Below, piece by piece: positions 20,099-31,205 of a stretch of DNA of 64,000 bases; position 1 is the first letter of the stretch, and each line of letters starts with the position of its first letter. The position numbers and the translations under genes were made by a program. This DNA is from Paenibacillus whitsoniae (GTDB lineage: Bacteria; Bacillota; Bacilli; Paenibacillales; NBRC-103111), in contig NZ_RXHU01000022.1 of NCBI RefSeq assembly GCF_003955665.1, forward strand, positions 169,421-233,420. Reading direction: 5' to 3'. The notes under the pieces were generated by a model. The model did no database searches. It was not told the DNA's origin and saw nothing but the letters and a program-made list of their open reading frames with translations.

Positions 20099-23000
20099 TT
20101 AGAATTGAAATACAACTGTTGGATCTGTGGATATATCTTTGACGATCTCTCTGTAAGTCCCATTGTAAGTCATGCCAAACGTATAAGAACCCGGCAATAA
20201 TTCCTTGCTGACGCCTCCGCCTGTTGTAGCGCCAATCGGCTGCCAACTTCCCGCGTAGTAGGATGCCACACCAGCGTCTAACAGATTCCCTTGGCTGTCC
20301 TTCAGCTGTAGCGTAACCTTGACCGTCTGAAATACGACAACGGGGTCTGTTCCCGTATTCTGTACGATCTCCTTATATCTTCCCCCATACGTCAGGCCAA
20401 AGGTATAGGAGCTAGGCAGAACCTCCTTGCTGATCTCGCCTCCGGTTGTATTGCCAATGGTCCGCCAGCTTCCGGCATAATACTTCACCGTACCAGTGTC
20501 GAGCGGATTCCCCAGACTATCCTTCAACTGCACCTTGGCCTTGACGGTCTGAAAGACAACGACAGCGTCTGTTCCCGTATTTTGTACAATCTCTTTATAC
20601 GTTCCCTCGAACGTGATGCCAAAGGTATAGCTTTTATCCTGCAAGGACTTACTTACAGTTCCCAGGGCATCCGTTACGCCAAAATCTTTCCAACTGCCAT
20701 CGTAGTATTTGACTACTCCGCCGTTTAACGGATTTCCGGCACTGTCCTTGAGCTGAACCTTCACCGTTGAAGCGGCAAGATTGAAGCTTACGCTCTTGGC
20801 TGTCTCGCTATTGCCCGCTACGTCGGTTGCTCGGTATAGGAGCGTATAGGCCCCCTGCTTTTCAAAGGTGAGCGCAGCGGCATAAGGCGTCCATGTCACG
20901 CCGTTATTCACGCTATAGACGACCTGCGTAACGCCAGACGCGGTATCCGAAGCGCTTAATGTGACCATAACAGGGCTGACGTAGGTACCGCTTGGTCCGT
21001 CCGGCGTTGACGGCTGGACGACAGCCGTCGTGACTGGCGCCGTTCCGTCGATACGGACGCTTACCGTTTGCGTCGCTTCCTGATTGCCGGCCACATCCTT
21101 GCTGTAGAAATCCAGCGTATGCACGCCTTCCCCTGCAATCGACACGGTAGTTCCGCTTGTATAGCCCCCATGATCCAAGCTGTAGAACGTCCCAGCGACG
21201 CCGCTTTCCCCATCGGTGGCCGTTAGATGAACGACTTGATCCGTCGTTACCCAACCGGAAGTAGCATCATGACTCGTAACGGGCGGGACATTATCCACAG
21301 TTAGCGGTCTGACTTCCACATCATCGACATAAAAAGGATTGCCGGCACCTGGAATTTCCGTGTATAAAAACATGGTCGTTTCGGTTACAACACCCGTTTC
21401 ATTAATCATGAGACTCCCTTGCACTTGCTTCCATTCTGTAGAACTTAGGGGTTGACTGATGAACATAATATACTGCTTAGGCGTAGGATTACCGTCTACC
21501 TTATATTGCAAGCCGATCCTAATTGTCTCGGTTGTGGTAGAACCGGATGCGAGTTTCGCCCAGGCTGAATAGGAATAGGGTTTGCCTTTTTCAAGTGGGA
21601 CAGGAAATTTAACGCCTCCGTATCGATCAGATTTCGTCAGCAGCAAGGATTGCTGGCCCGAATGATATTCCGCCGAAGTCAGCGAAGGCACGGCGAGATA
21701 AGCGTAGTTAGGAGCCGCTAATGTACTGCCTTCCATGCCCGGATCTACAATAAGGTTGGTGCCTTTCACCACGTTCGTCGGTGTTGTTACGTTAATCGTT
21801 GCGATGGCTTGGATGCCCGAATCGTCCGAGGTTGCTTTAATTTGCGTCGTCCCTGTGCCCACGCCAGTAACCGTTCCGTCGGCAGCGACGACCGCCACAA
21901 TCGGATTCACGGATTCCCATTTGATGAGCTTATTCGTTGCATTGGCCGGTGTTACCGTCGGGACAAGCGTTTGCTGAGCGCCGAGCGGCAAGCTGAGTGA
22001 AGTCGGTGTTAGCGACACCCCCGTAACCGCAACCGTTGAATCGACGGTGACGAGCACGGATGCCACTTTTCCGCCATCTACCGTTGTTGCTGTTACAGTT
22101 GCTGTGCCCAAGCTTGCGCCATACACCATGCCATTCACATCCACCGTTGCGACACCCGGATTGCTCGAACGCCAAATTAATTCTTTGTTGCTGACATTCG
22201 CTGGTGTGAATACAGGAATCAATGCCTTCGTTTTACCAACGCCTACCGTGAGTGACGTCACACCCAAGCTGACACTCGATGGATGAACCCATGCCGGGCT
22301 TCCCGAATCCGTGATCGGTTTAACCGCAACGTCATCGACAAAATAAACGCTGCCCGGATTATTGTACTCCGTGTAGAGGAACATCAGAACGTTCGAGACG
22401 ACTCCTGATTCCTGAATGGTATAAGTGCCTTCGACCTGCGTCCAATCGCCCGCCTTTAAGCCAGTGCTTGTAAACATAATGAATTGTTTGGGAGGCCCAC
22501 CGTCCAGATTATACTGAAGCCCGAGTCTCAGCGGTTCGTTCGTTGTCGCACCTCCCGCCAACTTCGCCCATGCAGAGTACGTATAAGGCTTTCCTTTTTC
22601 CACATTTACTGGGAATTTAATGCCTCCGTAACGCGTCGTTTTGGTGATTTTTACCGACTGATGACCGCTATGAAACTGACTCGGATCTTTGACAAACGTC
22701 GCATCTGACATGGAGAACTGTGATGTTTGACTTCCCTCAAATCCGGGATCAGCAATCAGATTATCTCCCTTGATAGCAACCGTCGGCGTAATTTCCAATT
22801 GAACGGAATCCAGATTGAAGGCTCCGGAAGCCGTCGTTGGCACCACTTGAAGCTGTTTAATCGTCCCCGTCCACGCAGCGAGGCTTGACGTATCGAAAAC
22901 ATATTCCCGATAGACGGCATCGTTCGGTAGGATATAAGACGAGAGCATTTTCGCCTCATTCCAAGTGCTATCCGAGGTCGTCGTAAAATAAATTTTCGCC

Positions 23001-26000
23001 CCGTCTCCGCCTGTCATGTTGTTCATTCGGACGCGAATCCGCCTAATATCCGAAGCTGGAAATTCCAAATTATCCGGTGAAAGAATCGCTGGTTGGACGC
23101 TTCCCGAAATCCCGTTTGAAGTTCCGCTGAAGACACCATTCGCAACGACAGGATTCGCGATCTGACTGTTGGCCGTCCAACCGCTGCTCGTCGTAAAATC
23201 CCAGGTGATCGCCGTTGGATACACATTCACTATTTGCGTAGCCGCATCCCATTTGGCAATTGCGCCAAAGGCCTGATGAAGATAGCTGAGCGGCGCCATT
23301 ACGGTTCCGTTCGCAAGCTTGACGGGCGCATGTTCTAACGTAATCGCTTGGCTTCCCTTATAGGCAACGCTAGCGCCAACCTTCAGTCGATAAACAACGT
23401 TATCCTTCACGGCAATCAAGGTATCATTCGATGGATCCCATTCCGGCTTCGCCCCGATTTGCAGGTAGGTCTCTTTCATAGGCATCATTACGATGCCGTC
23501 CTGCAGAAGAGCCGGTTGGCTGAACGGTTTGTACGTGCCGTCTATAAAAGTCCGAATACCGGGCTGCGGCGAGTAAATCGTTCGAATGTAATCAATACTG
23601 ATTGGCCCGACGGATGAAGTCGGATCGATGCGTAATTGCCGGATGGTTCCCGTCCAATTCTTGTTTCGCCACGCTTCAATCACGTATTCCGTATACCCGT
23701 TATCCAGCGGGTTCACATAAAAGCCGACGGCTTTGGCTTCATTCCAGGTCCCATCCGCCTCTGTCGTAAAGAAGAAGCGGCCGTCGATGTCGTTCGTCCC
23801 GTTCTTCATGCGAATAACGAGATAAGGAATATCCTCCGCCTTAATCCCGAGGTGGTCTGCGGAGCGAATGCCGGGATCGGTATTGTTCGTTTGGCCAGAA
23901 AAAGTGCCGTCTTGCACAGTCACGCCCACAATCTGCTTCTCGACTGTCCAGCCCTCCGCATCTCCTGGGGTATTGAACTCCCACATGTTCCCGTAGACGT
24001 TGGTCATCACCGGCTGGGGTTGGTTTAGATTAGGAACCACTCTCCCCGCGGGATACAGGGTATTAATCCGATCCTTCTGGGCTTGCGTCGGCACGCTATC
24101 GGTATGCGACGCGCCGTCGCCAAATACATTGCGAATGGCGTCCACGTAGCCAAAGCCGGCCAGCCCAGCAGGCATAATGAAATGGCCTTCTCCGAACTCA
24201 TTCCAGTTGTCCAGCATAACCAGCTTTTTGCCCAGGCTGCCTGCCGGCAGCGAAGGCATGAAGCTAATCTTCGTCCACTGCGCCAAGGATTGGAATTCCG
24301 ACGGCGTCGCATAATAACCGAAGTTCAAGCCCCAAGCTGTATCATCTCTGCCCATGCTTAAACCGGGGATAATATCGATGGCGCCGGCATCCCTCTCTTG
24401 CGTCATCTTCAGCTTTTGAAACTCTGGATGTCCGCCAAAGGAGCCCCAGGAATATGCATACACCCCATCAAAACCAGCAGCTTTGCGTTTAGCCAACTGC
24501 TGGGGGTCCGTCCCGTTATACACGTTCAGCAGGATAATACCCGGAAGCCCCGCTTTTACCACTTCGCTTCGAAAGTTATCCAGCTCATCCTTCACATGAT
24601 CGCTGCCATCGCTGCCTTTAAAAGCATTGTATAACTCGTCATAATTGTAGATCGTGAAAACAGGTTTACCATCGATCTTCAAATAACGCGGATCTTTAAA
24701 ATAATATTCAATCCAGTACGGAATGAGATTCGTTCGGAAATCTTCAGCATCCTTGACCTTGGAATTGAGGTTTTCAAACATAATCGCGAAATTGATCTGA
24801 TCGCTATATTGGCTATTAAAATATCCGTTATCCAACGCATGCGATAAATACGAATCTTTAATCGGCATCCGATTGGTGTCTCCGCCAAGGGGCCTGAACC
24901 AGCAGGACATCTGGAAATTGATGCCATGATCGATCAGCCATTTCGTCTCCCAATCCGCCGTCTCCGGGCTGCCTTCGTCGTAGAACCCTAGCAGAGGCGT
25001 CCGATCCGGGTAAGGCTGAATCATATCCCAGCCTAGGTGATGGCCTTCCCGCCACATCGGGCAGCTTTGGACGCCTACAACCGGAGCATTCTCGCCCTTA
25101 CTGACCGCTTGGGGAGCCGGCACATAGTCGGCGGGGAGCGGTTCCGTTTTATACATGAGAATGTCATCCAGCCACATTTCTCCGCGATACGAAGAGGAGG
25201 TGGTGAACTTGAGAGTGTCGACGGAAACCGCGCCCGGGGCCAGCGCCACACCTTGCGCTCTGCGCTTATCATTGATGTAGATATCCGCTGAAGCGGTCGC
25301 CCAGTTCACTTTAATCTGAATATGCGTCCACAGATTCGCTAAATACTTGTAATCCAGCGAGACAGGTTGCCCGCTGCCGTTGACATAAGCCAAATCATCG
25401 CCAGCCGTCGTTAGTTTGATAACGCTCGTCGTTCCGCTTTTCAGCTCAGCATCCAATCCATCCGCTTTCTGCTTGTATAGAACTTTGAAATCATAGGTAA
25501 AGTTATCCGCCATTGGCGATATCGCTTTCGACAGACTCATACTGCCGGTGCTGCTAGCCGCGTTCAGCTTCATGCTGTTGATATCCGGCTGCGGGGAACT
25601 AAGCATGCTGGCAACCGTAATTGCGCCGCCTGACGTAACCGCCGTCCAATCCTGCGGAATCGCACCGCCGTCAACGACTGATATGAGCCGCTCATTCACG
25701 GCGTACCCTTTATAAATTTTCAAAGGACCAAAATAGAAATCCCCCATGGAGGCATCGCCGGTTTGCACTTGAAACTGGTTCAGATTTGAGACTGTATTCT
25801 TGAAAGCAGCCCCGTTCGCCTTTTTTACGCCATTGATGTACACATCTGTGGTATGCGTGTTCAGATTGATGTCGATCTTAATCCCATACTCGATGTTCGC
25901 CGCATAGGTTTGCAAGGGAAGCACAGTGGTTGGAGACGTTTCCAGACTAAGCATATTGTTTTGTGTAATTAAGCTCACGCCTGCGACCTCATCGCTGAGC

Positions 26001-26365
26001 AACTGCCATTTCAAGCCGTCAATGACTGACAAAGGCTTAATCCGAAATTCCATGGTCAGCTGGCCTGCGCTTTGCGAAACAAACTTCTTCTTCATCGAAA
26101 CGGGCAGTACCGTGCTCGTATCGCTGATTTTGAAATTCGTGTTATACAGGGAGACTAGCGCCCCTCCTGCAGCGCGAACATCCCACCCGGACGGCTGACT
26201 GTTCCCTGGCGTCAAGGCTGACAAGAACGAGAAATCCTCGTCCATCACATAACCTACATCCGGAGTGGCGGCATCCGCTCTAACATCGCCCGGCTGAAAG
26301 ACAAATACGAAAGCGCATACAACGAAAGAGATAAAGATCATGCCCAACAGCTTTTTCCCCATCAT
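20099..26365 (-). CDS. Giant secreted multidomain protein with GH99-like (WbsX-type) catalytic domain
   Basis: About 2,088 residues, signal peptide ending around VRADAA (residue 34). Start taken at ATG 26365, with AAGGGAG upstream; ATG 26362 is equally possible. Domains by position: two LamG/concanavalin-like modules (35-425); GH99/WbsX-like barrel (about 430-780) with FAIMFENLN and [12 protein letters not shown], likely acidic catalytic residues; a carbohydrate-binding-like module (790-930); a copper-amine-oxidase-type stalk domain (936-1050); a second copy of that binding module (1050-1190); two CBM4/9-like modules (about 1200-1350 and 1535-1690) flanking two BIG2 domains (1361-1528); two Ig-like domains (1693-1864); three tandem repeats of about 75 residues (1864-2089). 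GH99 enzymes act as endo-alpha-mannosidases, but the WbsX branch is broad, so substrate is inference. Secreted; no sortase motif or SLH domain seen. Confidence 0.85.
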   Translation of the reverse strand: MMGKKLLGMIFISFVVCAFVFVFQPGDVRADAATPDVGYVMDEDFSFLSALTPGNSQPSGWDVRAAGGALVSLYNTNFKISDTSTVLPVSMKKKFVSQSAGQLTMEFRIKPLSVIDGLKWQLLSDEVAGVSLITQNNMLSLETSPTTVLPLQTYAANIEYGIKIDINLNTHTTDVYINGVKKANGAAFKNTVSNLNQFQVQTGDASMGDFYFGPLKIYKGYAVNERLISVVDGGAIPQDWTAVTSGGAITVASMLSSPQPDINSMKLNAASSTGSMSLSKAISPMADNFTYDFKVLYKQKADGLDAELKSGTTSVIKLTTAGDDLAYVNGSGQPVSLDYKYLANLWTHIQIKVNWATASADIYINDKRRAQGVALAPGAVSVDTLKFTTSSSYRGEMWLDDILMYKTEPLPADYVPAPQAVSKGENAPVVGVQSCPMWREGHHLGWDMIQPYPDRTPLLGFYDEGSPETADWETKWLIDHGINFQMSCWFRPLGGDTNRMPIKDSYLSHALDNGYFNSQYSDQINFAIMFENLNSKVKDAEDFRTNLIPYWIEYYFKDPRYLKIDGKPVFTIYNYDELYNAFKGSDGSDHVKDELDNFRSEVVKAGLPGIILLNVYNGTDPQQLAKRKAAGFDGVYAYSWGSFGGHPEFQKLKMTQERDAGAIDIIPGLSMGRDDTAWGLNFGYYATPSEFQSLAQWTKISFMPSLPAGSLGKKLVMLDNWNEFGEGHFIMPAGLAGFGYVDAIRNVFGDGASHTDSVPTQAQKDRINTLYPAGRVVPNLNQPQPVMTNVYGNMWEFNTPGDAEGWTVEKQIVGVTVQDGTFSGQTNNTDPGIRSADHLGIKAEDIPYLVIRMKNGTNDIDGRFFFTTEADGTWNEAKAVGFYVNPLDNGYTEYVIEAWRNKNWTGTIRQLRIDPTSSVGPISIDYIRTIYSPQPGIRTFIDGTYKPFSQPALLQDGIVMMPMKETYLQIGAKPEWDPSNDTLIAVKDNVVYRLKVGASVAYKGSQAITLEHAPVKLANGTVMAPLSYLHQAFGAIAKWDAATQIVNVYPTAITWDFTTSSGWTANSQIANPVVANGVFSGTSNGISGSVQPAILSPDNLEFPASDIRRIRVRMNNMTGGDGAKIYFTTTSDSTWNEAKMLSSYILPNDAVYREYVFDTSSLAAWTGTIKQLQVVPTTASGAFNLDSVQLEITPTVAIKGDNLIADPGFEGSQTSQFSMSDATFVKDPSQFHSGHQSVKITKTTRYGGIKFPVNVEKGKPYTYSAWAKLAGGATTNEPLRLGLQYNLDGGPPKQFIMFTSTGLKAGDWTQVEGTYTIQESGVVSNVLMFLYTEYNNPGSVYFVDDVAVKPITDSGSPAWVHPSSVSLGVTSLTVGVGKTKALIPVFTPANVSNKELIWRSSNPGVATVDVNGMVYGASLGTATVTATTVDGGKVASVLVTVDSTVAVTGVSLTPTSLSLPLGAQQTLVPTVTPANATNKLIKWESVNPIVAVVAADGTVTGVGTGTTQIKATSDDSGIQAIATINVTTPTNVVKGTNLIVDPGMEGSTLAAPNYAYLAVPSLTSAEYHSGQQSLLLTKSDRYGGVKFPVPLEKGKPYSYSAWAKLASGSTTTETIRIGLQYKVDGNPTPKQYIMFISQPLSSTEWKQVQGSLMINETGVVTETTMFLYTEIPGAGNPFYVDDVEVRPLTVDNVPPVTSHDATSGWVTTDQVVHLTATDGESGVAGTFYSLDHGGYTSGTTVSIAGEGVHTLDFYSKDVAGNQEATQTVSVRIDGTAPVTTAVVQPSTPDGPSGTYVSPVMVTLSASDTASGVTQVVYSVNNGVTWTPYAAALTFEKQGAYTLLYRATDVAGNSETAKSVSFNLAASTVKVQLKDSAGNPLNGGVVKYYDGSWKDFGVTDALGTVSKSLQDKSYTFGITFEGTYKEIVQNTGTDAVVVFQTVKAKVQLKDSLGNPLDTGTVKYYAGSWRTIGNTTGGEISKEVLPSSYTFGLTYGGRYKEIVQNTGTDPVVVFQTVKVTLQLKDSQGNLLDAGVASYYAGSWQPIGATTGGGVSKELLPGSYTFGMTYNGTYREIVKDISTDPTVVFQF

Positions 26366-26400
26366 CAAACTCCCTTTCCTTCTGAATTTGCATGATTAGA

Positions 26401-26437
26401 AACAATGACCCTACTTCTCATTCGTAGAGTCATTGTT
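26401..26437 (-). terminator. Hairpin between the substrate-binding protein and the GH99-like gene
   Basis: Stem of 13 bases with one mismatch (AACAATGAC with GTCATTGTT plus CTAC/GTAG) followed on the minus strand by TTTCTAATC. Placed between a highly expressed lipoprotein gene and the very long gene downstream, so it may be a partial terminator that lowers downstream transcription. Confidence 0.55.
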
Positions 26438-26453
26438 GTCGTAAGCTTAAGCT

Positions 26454-28001
26454 TTATTTATTCTCTGCCTTCCAAGCATCATATTGCTTCTGGATTTCTG
26501 CCATTACTTTGTCGATGCCAGCGTCCACCAGTTTCTTCTTCGTTTCCTCCACATACTTCGGATAATCCGGCATGGATCCCGTAATAAAGATCGGATTCGC
26601 TTCTTTATTGACAGCATTGATTTGCGCAATCTCCGTTTTGACCGGCTCGTTATTGAAAACAAAACCAAGCAGACCGGAAGCCTTACCGTTCTCGTTTGTT
26701 TTTCTCATGGCTTCCAAGGCTTTCGTTGAGTTCCAGTTGGAATCCCACTGATCCCAAAGCGGCCCAAGCCAGTTATGCCAAATGGCCCATGTTTGTTCAG
26801 CTCCACTTTTAGCCACAATCGTCGGATTGTCATCTTTCACTGTACCTGATTTAACCGTGTAGTTTTTCCCCTCCACGCCATAGGCAAGTGTATTCAATAA
26901 GTACTTATCGCTCCAAATATAATCGAGCAGCATCATCGCTCTTTCCGGATTCTTCGATGTTGCACTAATCGCAGTCGCAGCTGCCGTCATGGACGCCGTG
27001 GATATCGTCGGTTGCGAGCTGAAGGTTTCAACGGTCGGGAAGCCATACGTGCTTGTCGATTTCGACCCATCCTCGGTATAACCGCCGGAGTCGCGCAGCA
27101 CGGCATATTTTCCGGATTTCGCTTCTGCGAGATAATCCGTTTTGATCGCCGCGTCTTTGGCAATATAACCTTTTTTATAGAAGTCGTTCATAATGCGATA
27201 ATTCTCGTAATTCTGAGGAATATCCAGCGTCTTGACGAATTTGCCTTCTTTCTCGCTAAAAGAGATCCCGCCTACAACGGTCGTATAGTCGGGCAATCCT
27301 ACGCCAGAGGTCGCGCCATTGGCTGTTGCAATAACGGGAATCATGTTCGGCTCATTCTCTTTAATTGTTTTCAGGAATGGCTCTAAGTCGCTGAGACTCT
27401 TGACGCTCTTATAATCAAATTTATACTTTTCAACTAAATCTTTTTTGAACACATAGGCAGATGCCGGACTATATGGGGTCTGGGCTGGAATTGCCATAAT
27501 CTTCCCTTTGTAAGTTACAGCCTTCCACGCGCGCGGATCTACCTTCTTTAAAATATTTTGACCATACTTCTGCAAGAGGTCATCCAGCGGCATAAACGCC
27601 CCTTTTTGCACATTGGCATTTAAGTTATTGGACGTATTTGACGTAAATACGAGGTCGTAAGGCTCGCCGGCGGCTGATTTCAGCTTGATCTTATCTTCCC
27701 AGCCTGCGTTATCAATCATGTTGAAGTGTAGATTGGCATTCAATTTCTCTTTGATTAATTTGTTCGCTTCCGCTTCAACTGCTTCCTGATCTTTCAAATT
27801 GTCGATCGGTTTTGGCATATACCAGCTAATCTCAACAAAATCCTTCGTCAAGCTCGCACTCGTCCCCGTACTCGCAGCGGGACTGGCGCTTTCTTTCGGT
27901 TTCTCGGCTGTACTGCACCCGCTAATCACGATCGCAGTTGTAAGCAAGACGGATGCTCCTGATCCAAACCACTTTGCCGCTTTTGTTCTTTGACCTTTCA
28001 C
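26454..28001 (-). CDS. Sugar ABC transporter substrate-binding lipoprotein (LplA-like)
   Basis: 515 residues. Lipobox ISGC places the lipidated cysteine at residue 29, followed by an Ala/Ser/Thr-rich linker and a solute-binding fold beginning VEISWYMPKPID. Third gene of the importer after the permeases at 28995-29936 and 28074-28982. It probably captures oligosaccharides released outside by the GH99-like enzyme encoded next (inference). No dedicated ATPase gene. Confidence 0.9.
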   Translation of the reverse strand: MKGQRTKAAKWFGSGASVLLTTAIVISGCSTAEKPKESASPAASTGTSASLTKDFVEISWYMPKPIDNLKDQEAVEAEANKLIKEKLNANLHFNMIDNAGWEDKIKLKSAAGEPYDLVFTSNTSNNLNANVQKGAFMPLDDLLQKYGQNILKKVDPRAWKAVTYKGKIMAIPAQTPYSPASAYVFKKDLVEKYKFDYKSVKSLSDLEPFLKTIKENEPNMIPVIATANGATSGVGLPDYTTVVGGISFSEKEGKFVKTLDIPQNYENYRIMNDFYKKGYIAKDAAIKTDYLAEAKSGKYAVLRDSGGYTEDGSKSTSTYGFPTVETFSSQPTISTASMTAAATAISATSKNPERAMMLLDYIWSDKYLLNTLAYGVEGKNYTVKSGTVKDDNPTIVAKSGAEQTWAIWHNWLGPLWDQWDSNWNSTKALEAMRKTNENGKASGLLGFVFNNEPVKTEIAQINAVNKEANPIFITGSMPDYPKYVEETKKKLVDAGIDKVMAEIQKQYDAWKAENK

Positions 28002-28073
28002 GTGGATTGCCTCCCTTATATTGTCTTTATATAATTTACAGATGCAGCGTGGTTTTCCTGCATCTAGAAACTA

Positions 28074-28982
28074 TCAACCTTTGACAGAACCAACTGTTAG
28101 CCCCTGTACGAAATATCTCTGAAACAGCGGGAAAACCAGCAGCATCGGTCCTGCAGCCAAAATACACATCGCCATACGAGCACTTAAGGAAGGTACTTGC
28201 ATGCCCGGTTTCACAAGTCCATATTGAATGGCCTCGCTTGAATTCAAATACTCCATATTTTTGAGAACCTTAATCAGTAAGTATTGCAGCTTCATGAGGT
28301 GATCTTGGTCCATATAAAGCAAGGTCAGCCACCAGTCATTCCAGTACTGGAGCGCAAAGAACAAACCTAACGTCGCGAGTGCCGGTTTGGATATTTGCAG
28401 CACAATCTGCGTAAATATCCGCAGCTCCCCTGCGCCATCCATTTTCGCGGACTCGATGATCGCATCTGGGATGGTCTGCAAGAATCCTTTCATCAGGAGC
28501 ACGAACCAGCCGCTAATCAGATAGGGCAGGATAAGTGCCAGAATATTGTTGCGGAGTCCCAGCCATTTCACCATGAGGATATAGGAGGGAACCATCCCCC
28601 CATGAAAGAGCATTGTGAAGAAGATAAAAAAAGCAAGGAACGAGCGATAGGAATAATCTTTGCGCGAAATCGCGTAGGCATACGACGTCGTGACCCACAT
28701 GCCAATTAACGACCCTACAACCGTCGTACCGATTGTAACTAAGTAGGAATTGAGCAGAACTTTAGGCTCGTGAAGAATCACCTTGTAGGCATCTAACGTA
28801 AAGTTCTTCGGAATCATCGAATAGCCAAATTTGATAATGTCATTCTCCGTTTGAAATGAGGTGCCAATGATCACGAGAAAAGGAAACACGCATACCGCAC
28901 ACAACAAGATAAACAAGATATGAATGATGAGTTTCCCCATCGTGAATGTAGGCTTTAACCGAATTGCTCTTTGAGGATTCAT
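28074..28982 (-). CDS. Sugar ABC transporter permease (LplC/MalG type)
   Basis: 302 residues, six predicted membrane segments; EAA loop ESAKMDGAGELRIFTQIVLQI near residues 190-210; C-terminus QRYFVQGLTVGSVKG typical of LplC. It begins 12 bases after the partner permease stop. Channel subunit of the importer that serves the lipoprotein at 26454-28001. Confidence 0.92.
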   Translation of the reverse strand: MNPQRAIRLKPTFTMGKLIIHILFILLCAVCVFPFLVIIGTSFQTENDIIKFGYSMIPKNFTLDAYKVILHEPKVLLNSYLVTIGTTVVGSLIGMWVTTSYAYAISRKDYSYRSFLAFFIFFTMLFHGGMVPSYILMVKWLGLRNNILALILPYLISGWFVLLMKGFLQTIPDAIIESAKMDGAGELRIFTQIVLQISKPALATLGLFFALQYWNDWWLTLLYMDQDHLMKLQYLLIKVLKNMEYLNSSEAIQYGLVKPGMQVPSLSARMAMCILAAGPMLLVFPLFQRYFVQGLTVGSVKG

Positions 28983-28994
28983 AGTCGAGGCTCC

Positions 28995-29936
28995 TTAGAA
29001 AAGTGAATTTTCCGGGTTGATTCTTCTCACGATATAATTGGTGCACAACACCAGGCAAAATCCGACGATCGACTGAAAAAAGCCTGCTGCCGATGCCATG
29101 CCAATATCCCCCATATCAATCAGAGAGCGATAAACGAACGTATCGATGACATCTGTTGTCTCATAGATCAGGGATGAATTCAGCGTCACATTGTAAAAGA
29201 GTCCGAAATCACTGTAGCAAATGCTTCCGATTTGCAGGATAACCAACATGATAATCATCGGCTTGATCATTGGAATCGAGATCGAAAAAGCCTGCCTCAC
29301 TTTGCTCGCACCGTCGATTTTCGCAGCATCATAATACTCGGCATCAATCCCCATCAGAGCGGCATAATAGATGACGGATCCATACCCCAATCCCTTCCAA
29401 ACGGCAGCCGCCACAAGAATATACGGCCAATACTGCGGTTCGCTGTACCAGAGGATCGGCGCTTTACCCAGAGCAGTCAAAACGCTGTTGATCACACCAT
29501 GCTCCATATCAAACAGCGCCCTGAAGGCAAAGCCGGCAACAACCCAGGAAATAAAGTAAGGAATAAACAGAATTGTTTGGTAGACCTTTACAAATTTACG
29601 GCTGAGCTCAAAAAGCAAAAGGGCAATGACGATGGCGAGAAACGTCCCCAACGTAATGAACACCATGTTATACAGGATCGTATTTCGCAGAACGCGATAC
29701 AGCACATTGCCATGAAATAAGAAGCCGAAATTGTCTAACCCCACCCAAGGGCTATTCCATATCCCCAGGTTGTATTTGTAATTCTTAAACGGAAGCAGCA
29801 GTCCATACAGCGGAACATAATTAAAGAGTAAAATAAGCAGGAAGCCTGGCAATGCCAGCAGCGTCACCCCGAAATTTTTCTTAAAAATTCTTACCATCCA
29901 TCCAACACATCCTAGCTTAGTAATTTTGACTGCCAT
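28995..29936 (-). CDS. Sugar ABC transporter permease (LplB/MalF type)
   Basis: 313 residues, six predicted membrane segments; EAA loop YDAAKIDGASKVRQAFSISIP near residues 210-230; C-terminus NYIVRRINPENSLF. First gene of the importer operon, transcribed from the promoter candidate at 29981-30009. Confidence 0.92.
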   Translation of the reverse strand: MAVKITKLGCVGWMVRIFKKNFGVTLLALPGFLLILLFNYVPLYGLLLPFKNYKYNLGIWNSPWVGLDNFGFLFHGNVLYRVLRNTILYNMVFITLGTFLAIVIALLLFELSRKFVKVYQTILFIPYFISWVVAGFAFRALFDMEHGVINSVLTALGKAPILWYSEPQYWPYILVAAAVWKGLGYGSVIYYAALMGIDAEYYDAAKIDGASKVRQAFSISIPMIKPMIIMLVILQIGSICYSDFGLFYNVTLNSSLIYETTDVIDTFVYRSLIDMGDIGMASAAGFFQSIVGFCLVLCTNYIVRRINPENSLF

Positions 29937-29980
29937 CCTTGTCGATACCCCAACTTTAGGGGATGCCCTGGGAATTGTAT

Positions 29981-30009
29981 ATTATAAACTAGGTCATTTC
30001 CTTCAAAAA
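29981..30009 (-). promoter_or_regulatory. Candidate promoter of the second sugar importer operon
   Basis: Perfect -10 TATAAT (29981-29986), 17-base spacer, very poor -35 TTTTTG (30004-30009). This is as expected for a promoter that needs an AraC-type activator such as the one encoded at 31206-33551. A GGGG-containing inverted repeat lies between the promoter and the gene. Confidence 0.5.
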
Positions 30010-30104
30010 TGTGTAACTAAGCCGGTTTTCTAAGAGGATAGAAGCCTCCAAATCAAGTGCTTTCCTTTAACTTTGGTCTGAGCGGCGGGTTTTGCGAAGT
30101 TCTC

Positions 30105-30137
30105 AACAAACAAAAAAAGCTTGATTTCTCAAGCTTT
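30105..30137 (-). terminator. Rho-independent terminator overlapping the esterase stop codon
   Basis: Perfect 9-bp stem AAAGCTTGA/TCAAGCTTT with a 4-base loop and a T-rich tail on the minus strand. The TGA stop of the esterase gene (30129-30131) lies in the first stem arm. Confidence 0.85.
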
Positions 30138-31136
30138 CAGCAGCGGGACAAAAGCTTGGAAATAAAGCCAGTGCCCATAATCATTCGGATGATTGATGTT
30201 GTTCAAAAGCAGACTTCCCGGCGATTTGCCGGCGGCCAGTTCCTGCTCCCAAATTGCTGTGACGTCAGCTACGCCGACACCGTATTCCCGCCCCAATCGG
30301 CGGATAACTTCCGCATACTCGCCAGTTAATCCGCTGGCATACCACCATGTCGGATTCGGCAGGCAAGGCGCCACGAGCACAAGATCGCTATTGTCCAACT
30401 CCTTGACAGCCTCAATCATTTGACGAAGATTGCTTTCAAAATCCGCCGGTGGAACGCCAACCCCCTCCCCATATTTGTTCTGATCGTTCATGCCGAATCC
30501 GATGATCACGAGATCAGGATTCAAAGCAATGACATCGCGCTGTAAGCGATTCATTCCATCCTTGCTCGTTTCACCACCGACGGATTTGTTCAACAGACGG
30601 ATTCGGCTGCGCGGATACTCGTCAACAAGAAATTGATGAACCCGGTTGGCGTACCTAAACTTCTCTTCGCTCGCCTCCCCACCTGCACTAATGCTGTCAC
30701 CAAAAACAACGATCGAACTCTCCTCGCCGCTTCGCAATTTGGCAAGCCAGCGCTCCATCCTGGCTCGATTTCCGCTATCGGGGGCAACGAAGCTTTCAGC
30801 CAATGGATCGCTCTCATACACATAATCCCCATACACGGTAAATGCACGATTGCTGCAGTTCGGGAACGCTGCATGGTCAAACGCCGTTTGGCCGTATAAT
30901 TCGTGATGGGACCAATCCGGGATCCGGCTTTTCTTCGTCCGGCGAATGACACCGCGATCGTAATCGACGACATAGTCGATGCCCTCTGTGTAACTGATCG
31001 TGTCCGGATGATCCTCATCCGCATGACTCCGCAATACCATCCCTCCCTTGACTATGGGACGGTATCGGGTAGACATGTTCTCTTCTTGGACAAAAATAAA
31101 TGCTTCCGCTATCTGTCGGCGGCTCTCTGAATGCAT
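30129..31136 (-). CDS. SGNH/GDSL-family hydrolase (carbohydrate esterase-like)
   Basis: 335 residues from ATG 31136, with GGAG 9 bases upstream; a longer frame from GTG 31160 has none. N-terminal about 130-residue beta domain, then the SGNH fold: nucleophile Ser148 in FGDSIS, Gly of block II in NKSVGGETS, Asn in GMNDQ, and the Asp/His pair in NHPNDYGHW at the end. No signal peptide, so probably cytoplasmic deacylation of sugars. It lies between the importer and its AraC sensor on the same strand, hence likely part of the same pathway. Confidence 0.87.
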   Translation of the reverse strand: MHSESRRQIAEAFIFVQEENMSTRYRPIVKGGMVLRSHADEDHPDTISYTEGIDYVVDYDRGVIRRTKKSRIPDWSHHELYGQTAFDHAAFPNCSNRAFTVYGDYVYESDPLAESFVAPDSGNRARMERWLAKLRSGEESSIVVFGDSISAGGEASEEKFRYANRVHQFLVDEYPRSRIRLLNKSVGGETSKDGMNRLQRDVIALNPDLVIIGFGMNDQNKYGEGVGVPPADFESNLRQMIEAVKELDNSDLVLVAPCLPNPTWWYASGLTGEYAEVIRRLGREYGVGVADVTAIWEQELAAGKSPGSLLLNNINHPNDYGHWLYFQAFVPLLKA

Positions 31137-31205
31137 GGGCACCTGCTCCTTCAACTCCACTTTAGGATTCCGAATCGATGAGATCGGTCGTTAAGGGGGA
31201 AGCTT

